NCBI RefSeq assembly: GCF_907165205.1
Contig: NC_058193.1
Span: forward strand, 11,081,544 to 11,145,543
DNA: 64,000 nt
DNA from: Coccinella septempunctata
Taxonomy: Eukaryota > Arthropoda > Insecta > Coleoptera > Coccinellidae
Reading direction: 5' to 3'
The number at the start of each line of letters is the position of its first letter. Positions within the stretch are counted from its first letter, which is position 1. Both the position numbers and the translations under genes were made by a program. The notes beneath the pieces were generated by a model. It saw only the letters and a program-made list of their open reading frames with translations, was not told the DNA's origin and searched no databases. Positions 47,501 through 59,432 of the stretch are shown here, one piece after another.

Positions 47501-48847
47501 ATGCACATGTTGAATTTCAGTTCGATAGTTCAGATAGGAATTGAGATTTCAGTGGTCAATTCGGCAAAGTGTGATATCAATTCCTCGAAAACTGTTGGAT
47601 CGATTCGAACCAAATCTTGGAACCGCACATAATTTTCGAATTGAGATGCACATGTTGAATTTCAGATCGATAGTTCTGATAGGAATGGAGATTTCAGTAG
47701 TCGATTCGACAAAATATTATTTCAATTCCTAAGGAACTATTGGATCAATTCGAACCAAATCTTGAAACTGCACATAGTTTTCGAATTGAGATGCACATGT
47801 TGAATTTCAGATCGATAGTTCTGATAGGAATGGAGATTTCAGTAGTCGATTCGACAAAATATTATTTCAATTCCTAAGGAACTATTGGATCAATTCGAAC
47901 CACATCTTGAAACTGCACATAGTTTTCGAATTGAGATGCACATGTTGAATTTCAGATCGATAGTTCTGATAGGAATGAAGATTTCAGTAGTCGATTCGGC
48001 AAAATATCATTTCAATTCCTAAGGAACTATTGGATCGATTCGAACCAAATCTTGAAACTGCACATAGTTTTCGAATTGAGATGCACATGTTGAATTTCAG
48101 TTCGATAGTTCAGATAGGAATTGAGATTTCAGTGGTCAATTCGGCAAAGTGTGATATCAATTCCTCGAAAACTGTTGGATCGATTCGAACCAAATCTTGG
48201 AACCGCACATAATTTTCGAATTGAGATGCACATGTTGAATTTCAGATCGATAGTTCTGATAGGAATGGAGATTTCAGTAGTCGATTCGACAAAATATTAT
48301 TTCAATTCCTAAGGAACTATTGGATCAATTCGAACCAAATCTTGAAACTGCACATAGTTTTCGAATTGAGATGCACATGTTGAATTTCAGTTCGATAGTT
48401 CAGATAGGAATTGAGATTTCAGTGGTCAATTCGGCAAAGTGTGATATAAAATCCTCGAAAACTGTTGGATCAATTCGAACCAAATCTTGGAACTGCACAT
48501 AGTTTTCGAATTGAGATGCACATCTTGAATTTCAGATCAATAGTTCTGATAGGAATGGAGTTTTCAGTTGTCGATTCGACAAAATATTATTTCAAATCCT
48601 AAGGAACTATTGGATCAATTCGAACCAAATCTTGAAACTGCACATGGTTTTCGAATTGAGATGCACATGTTGAATTTCAGTTCGATAGTTCAGATAGGAA
48701 TTGAGATTTCAGTGGTCAATTCGGCAAAGTGTGATATCAATTCCTCGAAAACTGTTGGATCAATTCGAACCAAATCTTGAAATTGCACATAGTTTTCGAA
48801 ATGAGATGCACATGTTGAATTTCAGTTCGATAGTCCTGATAGGAATT

Positions 48848-48924
48848 GGTGAATTGGTCCAACAGTTTTTGAGGAATTGATATCATACTTTGCCGAATAG
48901 ACCACTGAAATCTCAATTCCTATC
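48848..48924 (-). repeat. Inverted 77-bp satellite segment 1
   Basis: The forward monomer stops after GATAGGAATT, and the next 77 bp are a monomer piece in reverse complement (GGTCCAACAGTTTTTGAGG ... CTCAATTCCTATC). The forward phase then resumes at AAAGTGTGATATC. The switch creates a hairpin around GGAATT. Confidence 0.85.
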
Positions 48925-49191
48925 AAAGTGTGATATCAATTCCCTGAAAACTGTTGGATCAATTCGAACCAAATCTTGAAACTGCACATGGTTTTCGAAT
49001 TGAGATGCACATGTTGAATTTCAGTTCGATAGTTCAGATAGGAATTGACATTTCAGTGGTCAATTCGGCAAAGTGTGATATCAATTCCTCGAAAACTGTT
49101 GGATCAATTCGAACCAAATCTTGAAATTGCACATAGTTTTCGAAATGAGATGCACATGTTGAATTTCAGTTCGATAGTCCTGATAGGAATT

Positions 49192-49268
49192 GGTGAATTG
49201 GTCCAACAGTTTTTGAGGAATTGATATCACACTTTGCCGAATAGACCACTGAAATCTCAATTCCTATC
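49192..49268 (-). repeat. Inverted 77-bp satellite segment 2
   Basis: Same breakpoints and length as the segment at 48848-48924, 344 bp downstream, with one visible base difference (ATCACACTT against ATCATACTT). Confidence 0.85.
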
Positions 49269-50817
49269 AAAGTGTGATATCAATTCCTTGAAAACTGTTG
49301 GATCAATTCGAACCAAATCTTGAAACTGCACATAGTTTTCGGATTGAGATGAACATGTTGAATTTCAGTTCGATAGTTCAGATAGGAATTGAGATTTCAG
49401 TGGTCAATTCGGCAAAGTGTGATATCAATTCCTTGAAAACTGTTGGATCCATTCGAACCAAATCTTGAAACTGCACATAATTTTCGAAATGAGATGCATA
49501 TGTTGAATTTCAGTTCGATAGTTCTTATAGGAATTGAGATTTCAGTGGTCTATTCGGCAGAGTGTGATATCAATTCCTCAAAAACTGTTGAACCAATTCG
49601 ACTCAAATCTTGAAACTGCACATGTTGAATTTCAGATCGATAGTTCTGATAGGAATGAATATTTCAGTAGTCGATTCGCCAAAATATCATTTCAATTCCT
49701 AAGGAACTATTGGATCGATTCGAACCAAATCTTGAAACTGCACATAGTTTTCGAATTGAGATGCACATGTTGAATTTCAGTTCGATAGTTCAGATAGGAA
49801 TTGAGATTTCAGTGGTCAATTCGGCAAAGTGTGATATCGATTCCTCGAAAACTGTTGGATCAATTCGAACCAAATCTTGAAACTGCACATGGTTTTCGAA
49901 TTTAGATGCACATGTTGAATTTCAGTTCGATAGTTCTGATAGGAATGAAGATTTCAGTAGTCGATTCGGCAAAATATCATTTCAATTCCTAAGGAACTAT
50001 TGGATCGATTCGAACCAAATCTTGAAACTGCACATAGTTTTCGAATTGAGATGCACATGTTGAATTTCAGTTCGATAGTTCAGATAGGAATTGAGATTTC
50101 AGTGGTCAATTCGGCAAAGTGTGATATCAATTCCTCGAAAACTGTTGGATCGATTCGAACCAAATCTTGGAACCGCACATAATTTTCGAATTGAGATGCA
50201 CATGTTGAATTTCTGATCGATAGTTCTGATAGGAATGGAGATTTCAGTAGTCGATTCGACAAAATATTATTTCAATTCCTAAGGAACTATTGGATCAATT
50301 CGAACCAAATCTTGAAACTGCACATAGTTTTCGAATTGAGATGCACATGTTGAATTTCAGTTCGATAGTTCAGATAGGAATTGAGATTTCAGTGGTCAAT
50401 TCGGCAAATTGTGATATAAAATCCTCGAAAACTGTTGGATCAATTCGAACCAAATCTTGGAACTGCACATAGTTTTCGAATTGAGATGCACATGTTGAAT
50501 TTCAGATCAATAGTTCTGATAGGAATGGAGTTTTCAGTTGTCGATTCGACAAAATATTATTTCAAATCCTAAGGAACTATTGGATCAATTCGAACCAAAT
50601 CTTGAAAATGCACATGGTTTTCGAATTGAGATGCACATGTTGAATTTCAGTTCGATAGTTCAGATAGGAATTGAGATTTCAGTGGTCAATTCGGCAAAGT
50701 GTGATATCAATTCCTCGAAAACTGTTGGATCAATTCGAACCAAATCTTGAAATTGCACATAGTTTTCGAAATGAGATGCACATGTTGAATTTCAGTTCGA
50801 TAGTCCTGATAGGAATT

Positions 50818-50894
50818 GGTGAATTGGTCCAACAGTTTTTGAGGAATTGATATCACACTTTGCCGAATTGACCACTGAAATCTCAATTCCTATC
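50818..50894 (-). repeat. Inverted 77-bp satellite segment 3
   Basis: Same breakpoints and length again. It lies exactly 1970 bp from segment 1, the offset that also relates 48030-48840 to 50000-50810. Segments 1 and 3 were therefore copied together with their flanking monomers. Confidence 0.85.
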
Positions 50895-51366
50895 AAAGTG
50901 TGATATCAATTCCCTGAAAACTGTTGGATCAATTCGAACCAAATCTTGAAACTGCACATGGTTTTCGAATTGAGATGCACATGTTGAATTTCAGTTCGAT
51001 AGTTCTGATAGGAATTGAGATTTCAGTGGACGATTCGACATAGTATCATTTCAATTCCTAAGGAACTATTGGATCAATTCGACCCAAATCTCGAAACTGT
51101 ACACAGTTTTCGAATTGAGATGCACATGTTGAATTTCAGTTCGATAGTTCAGATAGGAATTGAGATTTCATTGGTCAATTCGGCAAAGTGTGATATCAAT
51201 TCCACGAAAACTGTTGGATAAATTCGAACCAAATCTTGAAATTCTACACAGTTTTCGAATTGAGATGCACATGTTGAATTTCAGTTCGATAGTTCAGATA
51301 GGAATTGAGATTTCAGTGGTCAATTAGGCAAAGTGTGATATCAATTCCTCGAAAACTGTTGGATCT

Positions 51367-51471
51367 AGGATCTTGAATCTAGGAACTCACAAAAACCCTA
51401 AGAAGAAATCACCACCCAAAAAAGAACCCAAGATAAGCAGAAAGTTGAGAACTGGCTCTACAAGATCCTAA
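51367..51471 (+). pseudogene. LINE ORF1 C-terminal remnant
   Basis: Thirty-four open codons before TAA encode a basic, lysine- and proline-rich tail (THKNPKKKSPPKKEPK, then RKLRTGS). The position just upstream of the endonuclease ORF fits the end of a LINE ORF1, which codes for an RNA-binding protein. It is too short to name a domain. Confidence 0.4.
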
Positions 51472-51587
51472 GGTTATGTAATACAGTTATGTAATACAGT
51501 GTAATATTTCTTTTCTTTCAATTCATTTATCCATAAATTACAAGATAACATGAATCCATACAAAAGAGAATACCAAGAGGTTTAATA

Positions 51588-54465
51588 TGATACAAAAATT
51601 ATCGAGAATATTAACACTTTCAAACAAAACAAGCAGAGTCAATTCAAGATATTTCATGTGAACATTAGAAGTATCGCAAAAACCTTGATGAATTACTACT
51701 AGTACTAGATACCCTTTCAGTTAAATTCGATATAATAGTGTTATCAGAAACATTTCAAATAAACAACTTAGAAATTTTCAATATTACTGGATATCGAACC
51801 ATTTATAACGACGGGAAATTCAACAGAAATGACGGGGTTTTTGTTTACATGAAGGAAGACATAGAATTCACGTATAATTTAATACCTTTGGGTGAAAGCA
51901 TGACAATAGAAGTAAATCTAACTGGTGAAAATAATCTCACACTGACAGCTATTTATAGATCTCCCGATACATGTGTGTATACCTTTAATAAAGAACTTTA
52001 TAATTATTTGGAGTGTAAGTGCCAGGCTTAAACACACATACTGATCGGAGACATGAATATCAATTTATTCACAGATGATGAATTTGTTGACGAGTATAGG
52101 AATACTTTATATTCCTTCGGTTTCATGACCATCATAAATAAATGCACTAGACCTGCAGGAAATTCCTGTATAGATCATATATTCCTCAAGAAAGGCAATC
52201 TCGAAAATCGATTAGATCACATAAACGGATACGTACTGCAATATCTTATTACCGATCATATTTCAACGATTCTAACTATGGGTTCAGATCACCAAATTTT
52301 GGTACATAAAAAAGAAAAAAAAGAGTAAAAAAATATGTGAACTATGTAAAATTAAGAGAAGATTTGCAAAATGAAACATGGTCACTAATGTATGAAAAAG
52401 AGAACGTGAATGAAATGACTCACTGCTTCATTGAAATTCTTAATGAACATATAAATAACAACACACATTCTGTAAAGATAAAAAATAATGAGTCTCCTCG
52501 TAAAAAATGGATTAGTCCTAGTATGATAAAAGCAATCAACGTAAAAAATGACCTCTACATGCAGTTAAAAAAAGATCCTAATAATGTTATTATATAATAT
52601 ATTAAAATCTAAATACAATAAATGTAAGAATGAAATTCAAAAACTTATAAATAGTTCAAAACAAGATTATGTACAGAAAATAGTACATAGAACTCAAAAT
52701 GAATCTAAGGCGGTATGGAAAAGTATGGATTATTTGTGCGGAAATCCGAAAGATACAAAAATGGAAATCCAACATACTCGTATAAAGTATGAAGCAGTTT
52801 ATTACCAGGATAAGACAGAAATAGCTAATATATTTAATAAACATTTCAGTGGTATAGGAAAACTTTATGCTGATAGAATCGATCCACCTAAGGAGTATAA
52901 AGAAAGAGATACTTCCCAGTGTAATTCCTTCTACCTGCTTCCCGTCGACACTAAAGAGATACAGGATATCATAGGTCAGCTCAAGTCTGGAAAGGCTGCT
53001 GGTCATGATTCCATTAGATCTGAAACTCTAAAAGAAATTAAGTGGGAAATATCGACACCTTTAGTTCATCTTATAAACAACTATTTTGAGAGGGTATGTT
53101 TTCCTGATACTTTGAAAACAGGTATTATCAAGCCAGTATACAAAAGCGGAGACCGATCCGAAGTTACGAACTATAGACCTATCTCTCTGATATTGAACCT
53201 GGCCAAGATAGTGGAAAAGGCTATGAAAAGACGTATTATGGACTACCTGAAAAAATATAATATTATCGACGAGAAACAATACGGATTTATTGAGGGAAAA
53301 TCAACAGAAGATGCCATAAGAGAACTGACAGGAAAGCTGTATGAATGTCTGGATAAAACGATCCCTTCACTTTATATATTTGTGGACTTATGTAAGGCAT
53401 TTGATACAGTGTGCCATATTCGACTGCTCAAAAAATTAAAAAATTACGGATTTAGAGGTTCGATGTATAAATTATTAAAGAGGTATTTGTCAAATAGAAA
53501 GCAGGTTGTGGAGATTGGAGACTCAAGGAGTCAAGAAGAGAGAATAACATACGGAGTTCCACAAGGTACCGTATTAGGTCCTGTTCTATTTCTCATTTAC
53601 ATAAATAGTTTACTCAAAATGAAACAGTCTCAAGGTGCGATTTGCTTCGCTGATGATGCCGTTATCCAATACCAGGCGAAAACATGGGAAGAGCTGAGAA
53701 AAAAGTTCAGGTGATATTTCCAGAAATAATAAATTGGTTCAAGCATAATAAACTAACTTCAAATATAGACAAGACTAAATATATGGTGTTCAGCTCTTAT
53801 GCTTCGAGTCTTCCGCATCTGGGAGATCTTGTTCTTGATGATGGAATCTGTATAGCTGAAACAGAATATATAAAGTATTTAGGAATAACAATTGATTCAC
53901 AAATGAGATGGAATAAACATATAAAGAATGTTGTAAACAAGCTGAGGGGTCTTCTTTTCAAGTTCAGGATCTGGTCTCAAAAAAATTCTTAAAAATTTTC
54001 TATCAAGCCTTGGTTGAGTCCCAGATCACCTACGGGATAGTGGGATGAGGCGGCACGTATAATAAACACATCAAACCTTTAGAGATCATCCAAAAATGGT
54101 TACTGATGATAGTCCATAAGAAAAACCGCACTTTTTCAAGCCAGAGGTTGTTTGAGGAGGCAGGAGTACCAGATGTAAGGCAATTGTATGCTTTGAAAAT
54201 TCTGTCCAACGTCATCTTGGGGAGGATACCCATCGCAACGCTTAATCATGATTATGCTACTAGAGGAAGATATACTTACCCACCACCTATGTGTAACAAA
54301 AGTATAGGCCAAAGAAGTTTTGCATATCTTGCACCGAAAATTTTCAACATAATCCCTGATCATCTGAAAAATATATCAAATATTAAGAAATTCAAACGAC
54401 GATTGAAGGCTTGGATGAACAGTGTAAACAGACAAATAATACACAGCTTAATTAATAATGATTGA
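51588..54465 (+). pseudogene. LINE ORF2: AP endonuclease and reverse transcriptase, multiply broken
   Basis: The endonuclease begins with FHVNIRS near 51648. A frameshift lies in an A run near 51682, followed by IVLSETFQI. A TAA at 52029-52031 interrupts before IGDMNIN, and CIDHIFLK near 52170 ends the domain. A-run shifts near 52325 and 52590 follow. Reverse transcriptase is open from 52584 to 53714, with VYKSGDRSEVTNYRPIS, VDLCKAFDT, YGVPQGTVLGP and FADD (in place of YADD). Another shift at 53700 leads to the thumb (IKYLGITIDS). After a stop at 53992 and one near 54048, the C-terminal region 54106-54465 ends in LKAWMNS. No RNase H domain is seen. Jockey or CR1 group is my best placement. 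Confidence 0.85.
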
Positions 54466-54831
54466 ACTATAAAAAAAGCTGGCTCCGATTCCCACATAGC
54501 CTAAAATAAAAAAAAAAAACTTACTTACCGATTAGAGAAAAAAATGCCCGACGACGACTGAATAATATACCTGATGATGACAAGAAACTTCACTCGAATG
54601 CGACATAAGCTATACCCGATGATGACTGAATTTTTACCCTTCCTAGGATATCATGATATTTTTTGTGGAGAATATGAATATTCATGTTTTGTTTTCTTTC
54701 AACGTTCATCCTCATGAAACAATATTAAGAATTATTTTTATTTCAAAGTCACGAAGAGGTTGTAATATAATTCTCCTCTGTGATGTATTCTGTTTATTTT
54801 TCGAAATAAACTTATTATTATTATTATTATT
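54466..54831 (+). other. LINE 3' UTR with internal repeats and (TTA)n tail
   Basis: Non-coding. Short related blocks recur at 54550-54640 (GACGACGACTGAAT, CCTGATGATGACAAG, CGATGATGACTGAAT). It ends in AATAAACTTATTATTATT before the satellite. Confidence 0.7.
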
Positions 54832-55316
54832 ATCAATTCGAACCAAATCTTGAAACTGCACATTCGACCCGAATCCCGAAACTCTACACAGTTTTCGAAT
54901 TGAGATGCACATGTTGAACTTCAGTTTGATAGTTCAGATAGGAATTGAGATTTCAGTGGTCAATTCGGCAAAGTGTGATATCAATTCCTCGAAAACTGCT
55001 GGATCAATTCGAACCAAATCTTGAAACTGCAAATAGTTTTCGAAATGAGATGTACATGTTGAATTTCAGTTCGATAGTTCTGATTGGAATTGAGATTTCA
55101 GTGGTCTATTCGGCAAAGTGTGATATCAATTCCTAAAAAACTGTTGGACCGTTTCAACTCAAATCTTGAAATTGTTCATAGTTTTCGAATTGAGATGCAC
55201 ATGTTGAATTTCAGTTCGATAGTTCAGATAGGAATTGAGATTTCAGTGGTCAATTTGGCAAAGTGTGATATTAATTCTTCGAAAACTGTTAGATCAATTC
55301 GAACCAAATCTTGAAA
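54832..55316 (+). repeat. 145-bp satellite, continuation
   Basis: The array resumes after the LINE with somewhat diverged monomers, including a partly deleted first one (GCACATTCGACCCG near 54860). It stops inside a monomer at CTTGAAACTGA, where copia sequence begins. Confidence 0.9.
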
Positions 55317-57174
55317 CTGAGAAGAAATCAAGAAAAGAAATTTTTAATGGGTATAATGTCGACGCGTCAATCTATAGCATTTTTATACCAGATTATAGAG
55401 ATACTATAAATTCTGACAATGTAATATTTGATGAAAAGCATGGAACTGGTCCGTCAATAGAAACTGAACTGAACCCTGCAAATACACCGAATGAAACATT
55501 ATCGGAAGAATATGAGTTGAATAGTGAGAACAGTAATGAGGAAAATTTTTAAGATTCAATTGAAAGGAAAACCAACGGAGAGGAAAGTGTTGAGCGGCTG
55601 TCACTAAGAAATCTTCCTGATCGCAATCGATTGAAGAAACCAGTGAAGTATGCTGACTATGAACCTGATGGATCTATTTCTGAAAATAGAGAACATGAAC
55701 ACGCCATGATAGGAGGAGAAATCTTAAAAATCGATATAAAAGAAGCACTGAAAGACACAAGATGGAAAGAAGATTTACAAAAAGAATATTCTCTGATGAA
55801 TATGAAAACTTGGAGACTTGTGAATCCACCAAAAGATGCAAGAATTATGACATGTCGTTGAGTATTGAGAGAACAACTAGACGGAAGATTGAAGCAAGAC
55901 TTGTAATACGTGGTTATGAACAAATTGCAGGAGTAGACTACAATACTTCTTTTAGTCCTGTAGCACGTCATGCATCGATAAGACTATCTTAAAGGAATGA
56001 AGATAAAAACTCTTGATATAAAAACTGCATTCCTGCAAGGAAAGTTAGACGAAAAAATATATATGTTCCAACCTGAAGCATTTGATGATGAAACTAATCG
56101 TGTATTCAGATTACAGAAGAGCTTATATGAATTAAAGCAAGCACCAAAGAATTGGAACGTGTGTCAATTTTTTTTAAATCAATTGGATATGAAAATACTG
56201 ATGATGATCCATGCATTTATTATAATGAAAACCGAAGCATTATTATAGCCTTGTTTGTTGATGATGGTTTCAATATAGGATTGGAGTTGATGTACATAAT
56301 GCAAGTACTAAAAACATTAACGAAGAATTTGAAATTACATTTGAGCACAGCCCTCAAAATGCATTTAATTATTTAGGAATGAGAATTTTAGTGAAGAAAG
56401 ATGGAATTGTAACTAGTCAATCGAAATATACTGAAGGAATTCTTAAGCGTTTTGGTTTTGAAAATTCCAGCGCAACATCAACACCTATGGAAAGGGGAAT
56501 ACTGACAGGAAATGGAAATTATGTCAATGACATAAACGACATTGTCGAAAAATGAACCCTACCGAGAAGCACTGGGAAGTTTGCTATACTTAGCAAACAT
56601 TTTACGACCTGACATTAGTTTAGCTGTGAACTATTTGAGTAGGTTCTGTGAGAAACCAATGACTAGTCATTGGAAGGTGGTAAAACGAATTTTTTTATAT
56701 TTGAATGGAGGAGATGAACTCATTGCCTATACAAATTCAGATTATGGAGGCGATAATATCACTGGACATTCAACCTTTGGGGTTTTGATTATAAGAGGAG
56801 GACCAATTGTCTGGTATACACAAAAGCAACGTTTAGTTGAAACGTCTACAGCTGAAGCGGAATATCGTGCAGCTGTGTCATCTATCGATAAAATTTGTTG
56901 GATACGACGATTGGGACACGAACTTCGAATTCTGAATGTGGGCCAGCCTACACCATTATATATCGACAATCAATCAGAAATACATATGTTGAAGAAGACT
57001 TATGAGGGAAAAATAACCAAAGGCAGGAAGCATACTGATATCTCTCGAAAGTTTATACAGGAGCTTATTAATAGAACAATACAGTTAGAGCACGTAAGAA
57101 GTTCTGAACAACTTGTAGATATAATAACAGAACCTCTTATCAGAAAAACCTTTGAGAAGCTTAGGGAAAAATAA
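55317..57174 (+). pseudogene. Copia (Ty1) pol fragment: integrase tail, RT and RNase H
   Basis: It starts in the integrase C-terminal region (FNGYNVDASIYSIFIPDYRD, then NVIFDE). Gag, protease, the integrase core and the 5' LTR are absent. A TAA at 55550-55552 and a TGA at 55859-55861 (where copia has Trp) interrupt it, and frameshifts follow. Reverse transcriptase motifs are ARLVIRGYEQ, GVDYNTSFSPVA, IKTLDIKTAFLQGKL and LFVDDG. The last frame, 56542-57174 (210 codons), runs from GSLLYLANILRPDISLAV into RNase H. There YTNSDYGGD has Asn in place of the first catalytic Asp, and ETSTAEAEYRA and YIDNQS are intact. It is clearly dead. Confidence 0.9.
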
Positions 57175-57185
57175 TTAAGCAGGAG

Positions 57186-57357
57186 TGTTGAGGTTAATTA
57201 TTTTTAATTGAATTAGAATGATTTTTTGATTCATGTTTGTATAAAGAAGATCCACATCTGAAATGTTCTCATCATCAATATTCTGTGGTTGCATGATAGC
57301 GTCGGTTCGACGAATTGTGTCGTTTGATTGGTGTAAATAAAGAGTTAGTTACCAAAT
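57186..57357 (+). mobile_element. Partial copia 3' LTR
   Basis: Immediately after a purine stretch (AAGCAGGAG) the sequence TGTTGAGG starts, the usual 5' edge of a copia LTR. AATAAA at about 57337 could be its polyadenylation signal. The LTR is interrupted by the inverted-repeat element at 57358. Its remainder may lie after 58773 but I cannot fix the end. Confidence 0.5.
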
Positions 57358-58773
57358 ATTATAGAGTAGAAAGATAGGAAACGAAGCGACTAAAGATATG
57401 TGAGCGCCATCTGTGTTTCAAATGTGTTTTTAAGGCCCTAAGACTGGTTAAAATATTAATTCGAGGGACAGATGAAATTTTGTGATATGTCAGATGGCCA
57501 TTTTGATCAAAGAGGTTTTGAATGTTTTGATTTTCATATCGCCTTTTCTATATCAAGCTCGTTCTAGTTGCTGATTCTTGAAATTTTTGTCCGATTTCTT
57601 GTCGAAAACCTCAAAATATCGTTTGAAAATTCATGTATGGTGAAGAACTGCGGGTCAAATAAAACAAATTTCACTAAGGAAAATGTAAATGTAGGTATTA
57701 ATATTGGTAACATGTGACTCATTCATTCATTTGACATTTATTTTACGATGTGGATAAAATTTTCAGGGTGTAAAGGCCTGCAAATACTACTAACTACACC
57801 ATGTGCAATGAACATTCTACTGCAAGTCGATTGAGAACTGTTCATCCACGACAATTGTTGTATGCAAGAAGCATACCTTGCAAGATGGGCCAATTTAGGA
57901 GAAATTATGACTTTTATACGTCCATTCAAAGATTCTCAATTGCTACTCCTTCAATATATTCAGAAATGGAAAGATTTTATTGATTTTGTTTCGGGTATCG
58001 AGGAACTGTCAAATTGTTATTTGGAAAGTCAAAGTTCTATGAAACCTGCAGTGAGTGTTTCGTTTATTCATTAATCAATTCGTATACTGTGTCATAAAGA
58101 GACCATATCATAAAGAAATTCTACTGACGGGCTAATATGCAGGTCTTGTATACCTCAGTGAGGTTTTTTTTTAGTTGGGGTTCTGAAAATTCTGTAAATA
58201 ATATGTAAGTAACTGAAATATGAATGCTATGATGATATATATTGAATACATATTTGTTTATATTAATTTCTGATATGAATTGTAGAAATTCAACTTAGTT
58301 TATTAATTCAAAGCACAACATATTGAACAGAAATAACACCTTTGACATATAGCAGATCACCATATACTTTTGTGTCCTAGTCAAAGCTCTATCTGTTGTC
58401 CATTTCAAGTTTTCGTGAATTTTTTAAAAATTGCAAATACAAATATAGCACATTCGACAGCGTGTTTCATTGATATCAATAGATTCTGACCAATGTTCAG
58501 ATGGAAACTAACAACACCGTACTTTTGTTTTATTGCTCAGGATGTTTGTTTTATGGTCTCAACAAAGTCGATATTGAAATTCAAAACAAGGAATAGAATT
58601 CGAATTTCGCGCCCCTCTATTATAAAACAGAAAACTGTTACTAAACAGGTGTTCTGTATTGACAGTACGTTTTCAGCGCCATGTCATTGTATTATGTGTT
58701 TTCACTGACCAAAATGTAGTCGGTTTTTAGTACTAGAGATATGAGGGCGCTTCCTATCTTTCTACTCTATAAT
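57358..58773. mobile_element. 1.4-kb element with 23-bp perfect TIRs
   Basis: ATTATAGAGTAGAAAGATAG continuing to GGAA at 57380 is repeated exactly in inverted form at 58751-58773. A second shared inverted block, GAGCGCC-like, lies just inside (57401 and 58745). TA dinucleotides at both edges allow a TA duplication, as in the Tc1/mariner superfamily. The interior has no transposase frame but contains an exon-like stretch. It appears to be a non-autonomous DNA transposon. The superfamily is inference. Confidence 0.65.
57767..58050 (+). pseudogene. Exon-like fragment inside the TIR element
   Basis: The segment follows a splice-acceptor-like TTTTCAG and precedes a strong donor-like GTGAGT. Two overlapping frames read like one protein split by a shift: first HSTASRLRTVHPRQLLYARS, then EAYLARWANLGEIMTFIRPF and WKDFIDFVSGIEELSNCYL. 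I do not recognise the family. It may be a captured host exon now decayed, or chance. Confidence 0.3.
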
Positions 58774-59145
58774 CTTCGTTAGTTGCTATGGATATGTGAA
58801 ATTAATTAATTGATTTCGAATATAGTTACTCTGGTCAGAATTTTAATCAAGATTGAGTTACAGACAGAACAAACTTATACCAAGAATACATTTGTATTTT
58901 GTATTCAGTTCGAAATCCTTATTTTTTCACTGCAAATGAATAACAAATTACGAATATGGAGACATCGATCTAACATTACATTTGGAAACATTTATCGGTA
59001 AGGTGGTTGGGGTACCGTTCAAAATCGTCGTCATTAGCAGCAATGAGGCGCTATCGCGCAGGGAGAGCATTGAGAGCAATATACAGTACACTTGAACCTT
59101 GGGTGCTGATAGATTTCCTTTGATGAGGGTTGTTATTTATACACT
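58774..59145. other. Unassigned AT-rich sequence
   Basis: No gene, inverted repeat or known element is evident. The first part may be the rest of the copia LTR. Confidence 0.4.
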
Positions 59146-59432
59146 AGCTGACCCGGCGAAATTTGTTCCGTCTTAGAGATACATAAAGTAGTACTAACCA
59201 TTGGAATTTTTTCAAGCAGGATATATATTAGGTGAAATGAAAGTACAAAATACACAAAAAATTTAATTACATGGAGAAAGTATGTTGTATGAACATTGTT
59301 ATTCACGAAATGAAGGTTTTCAGCCGCATGCAGACAGGAATTGAATTCTGAAAAAAGTACCACCCAGAGCAGGATTCGAACCTACGATCCCCGATTACCG
59401 GTCACTTACTCTCCCAACTGAGCTACCCGGGC
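59146..59432 (-). mobile_element. tRNA-derived SINE
   Basis: On the minus strand a tRNA-like head (59432-59361) is followed by an unrelated body of about 215 bp. The body ends in CGCCGGGTCAGCTAGTGTAT, a 3' end that looks LINE-like. This layout, tRNA head then body then LINE-like tail, is that of a SINE. No host gene is involved. Confidence 0.6.
59361..59432 (-). tRNA. tRNA-Thr(GGT)-like pseudogene
   Basis: The 72-nt sequence can form the acceptor stem (GCCCGGG with TCTGGGT, using wobbles). It has an A box (TAGCTCAGTTGGGAGAG), an anticodon loop CCGGTAA (GGT) and a T arm with B box GGTTCGAATCC. The anticodon stem has lost two pairs here (AGTGA against TCGGG), and base 33 is C, not U. It is probably not a working tRNA but could still recruit RNA polymerase III. 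The partial copy at 60917-60956 keeps the pairing arm CCTGA. Confidence 0.6.

Larger units (their letters stand above)
24631..51365 (+). repeat. 145-bp satellite array (~184 monomers)
   Basis: These are direct head-to-tail repeats of 145 bp. A typical monomer contains GAGATTTCAGTGGTCAATTC, then GGCAAAGTGTGATATCAATT, then CCAAATCTTGAAACTGCACA, then GAGATGCACATGTTGAATTT. Variants define monomer types: TCGAAAACTGTTGG against TAAGGAACTATTGG against TCAAAAACTGTTGAACC. Their order recurs over thousands of bases, giving nested higher-order repeats. 145 is not a multiple of three, so frames of 60-75 codons recur by chance and are not genes. Monomers from about 46.3 kb on are more mixed and include inverted pieces. 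Such arrays are typical of centromeric or other heterochromatin. The location is inference. Confidence 0.97.
51366..54831 (+). mobile_element. Jockey/CR1-type LINE inserted in a satellite monomer
   Basis: The satellite breaks after CTGTTGGATC and resumes at ATCAATTCGAACC, the next bases of the monomer, so one monomer is split by this insertion. The element holds an ORF1 C-terminal remnant, an ORF2 with endonuclease and reverse transcriptase, and a 3' UTR of about 365 bp ending in AATAAA and (TTA)n. The 5' part of ORF1 is missing. Many breaks show it is dead. At most three bases (ATC) are shared by the two junctions, so no long target duplication is visible. Confidence 0.85.

Noticed and set aside
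24919..51221. Dozens of 60-79-codon frames on both strands of the satellite
   Set aside because: They recur with the 145-bp period and are read in shifting phases because 145 is not a multiple of three. They are repeat artefacts.
24631..51365. Regular direct repeats as a CRISPR-like array
   Set aside because: Monomers are contiguous 145-bp units without unique spacers, in eukaryotic repeat context.
54570..54595. CTGATGATGACAAGAAAC, resembling hammerhead core boxes
   Set aside because: There is no pairing stem II between the boxes and no suitable stem III or cleavage site.
58810..59001. 63-codon plus-strand frame after the TIR element
   Set aside because: Low-complexity AT-rich translation with no neighbour or motif to support a gene.
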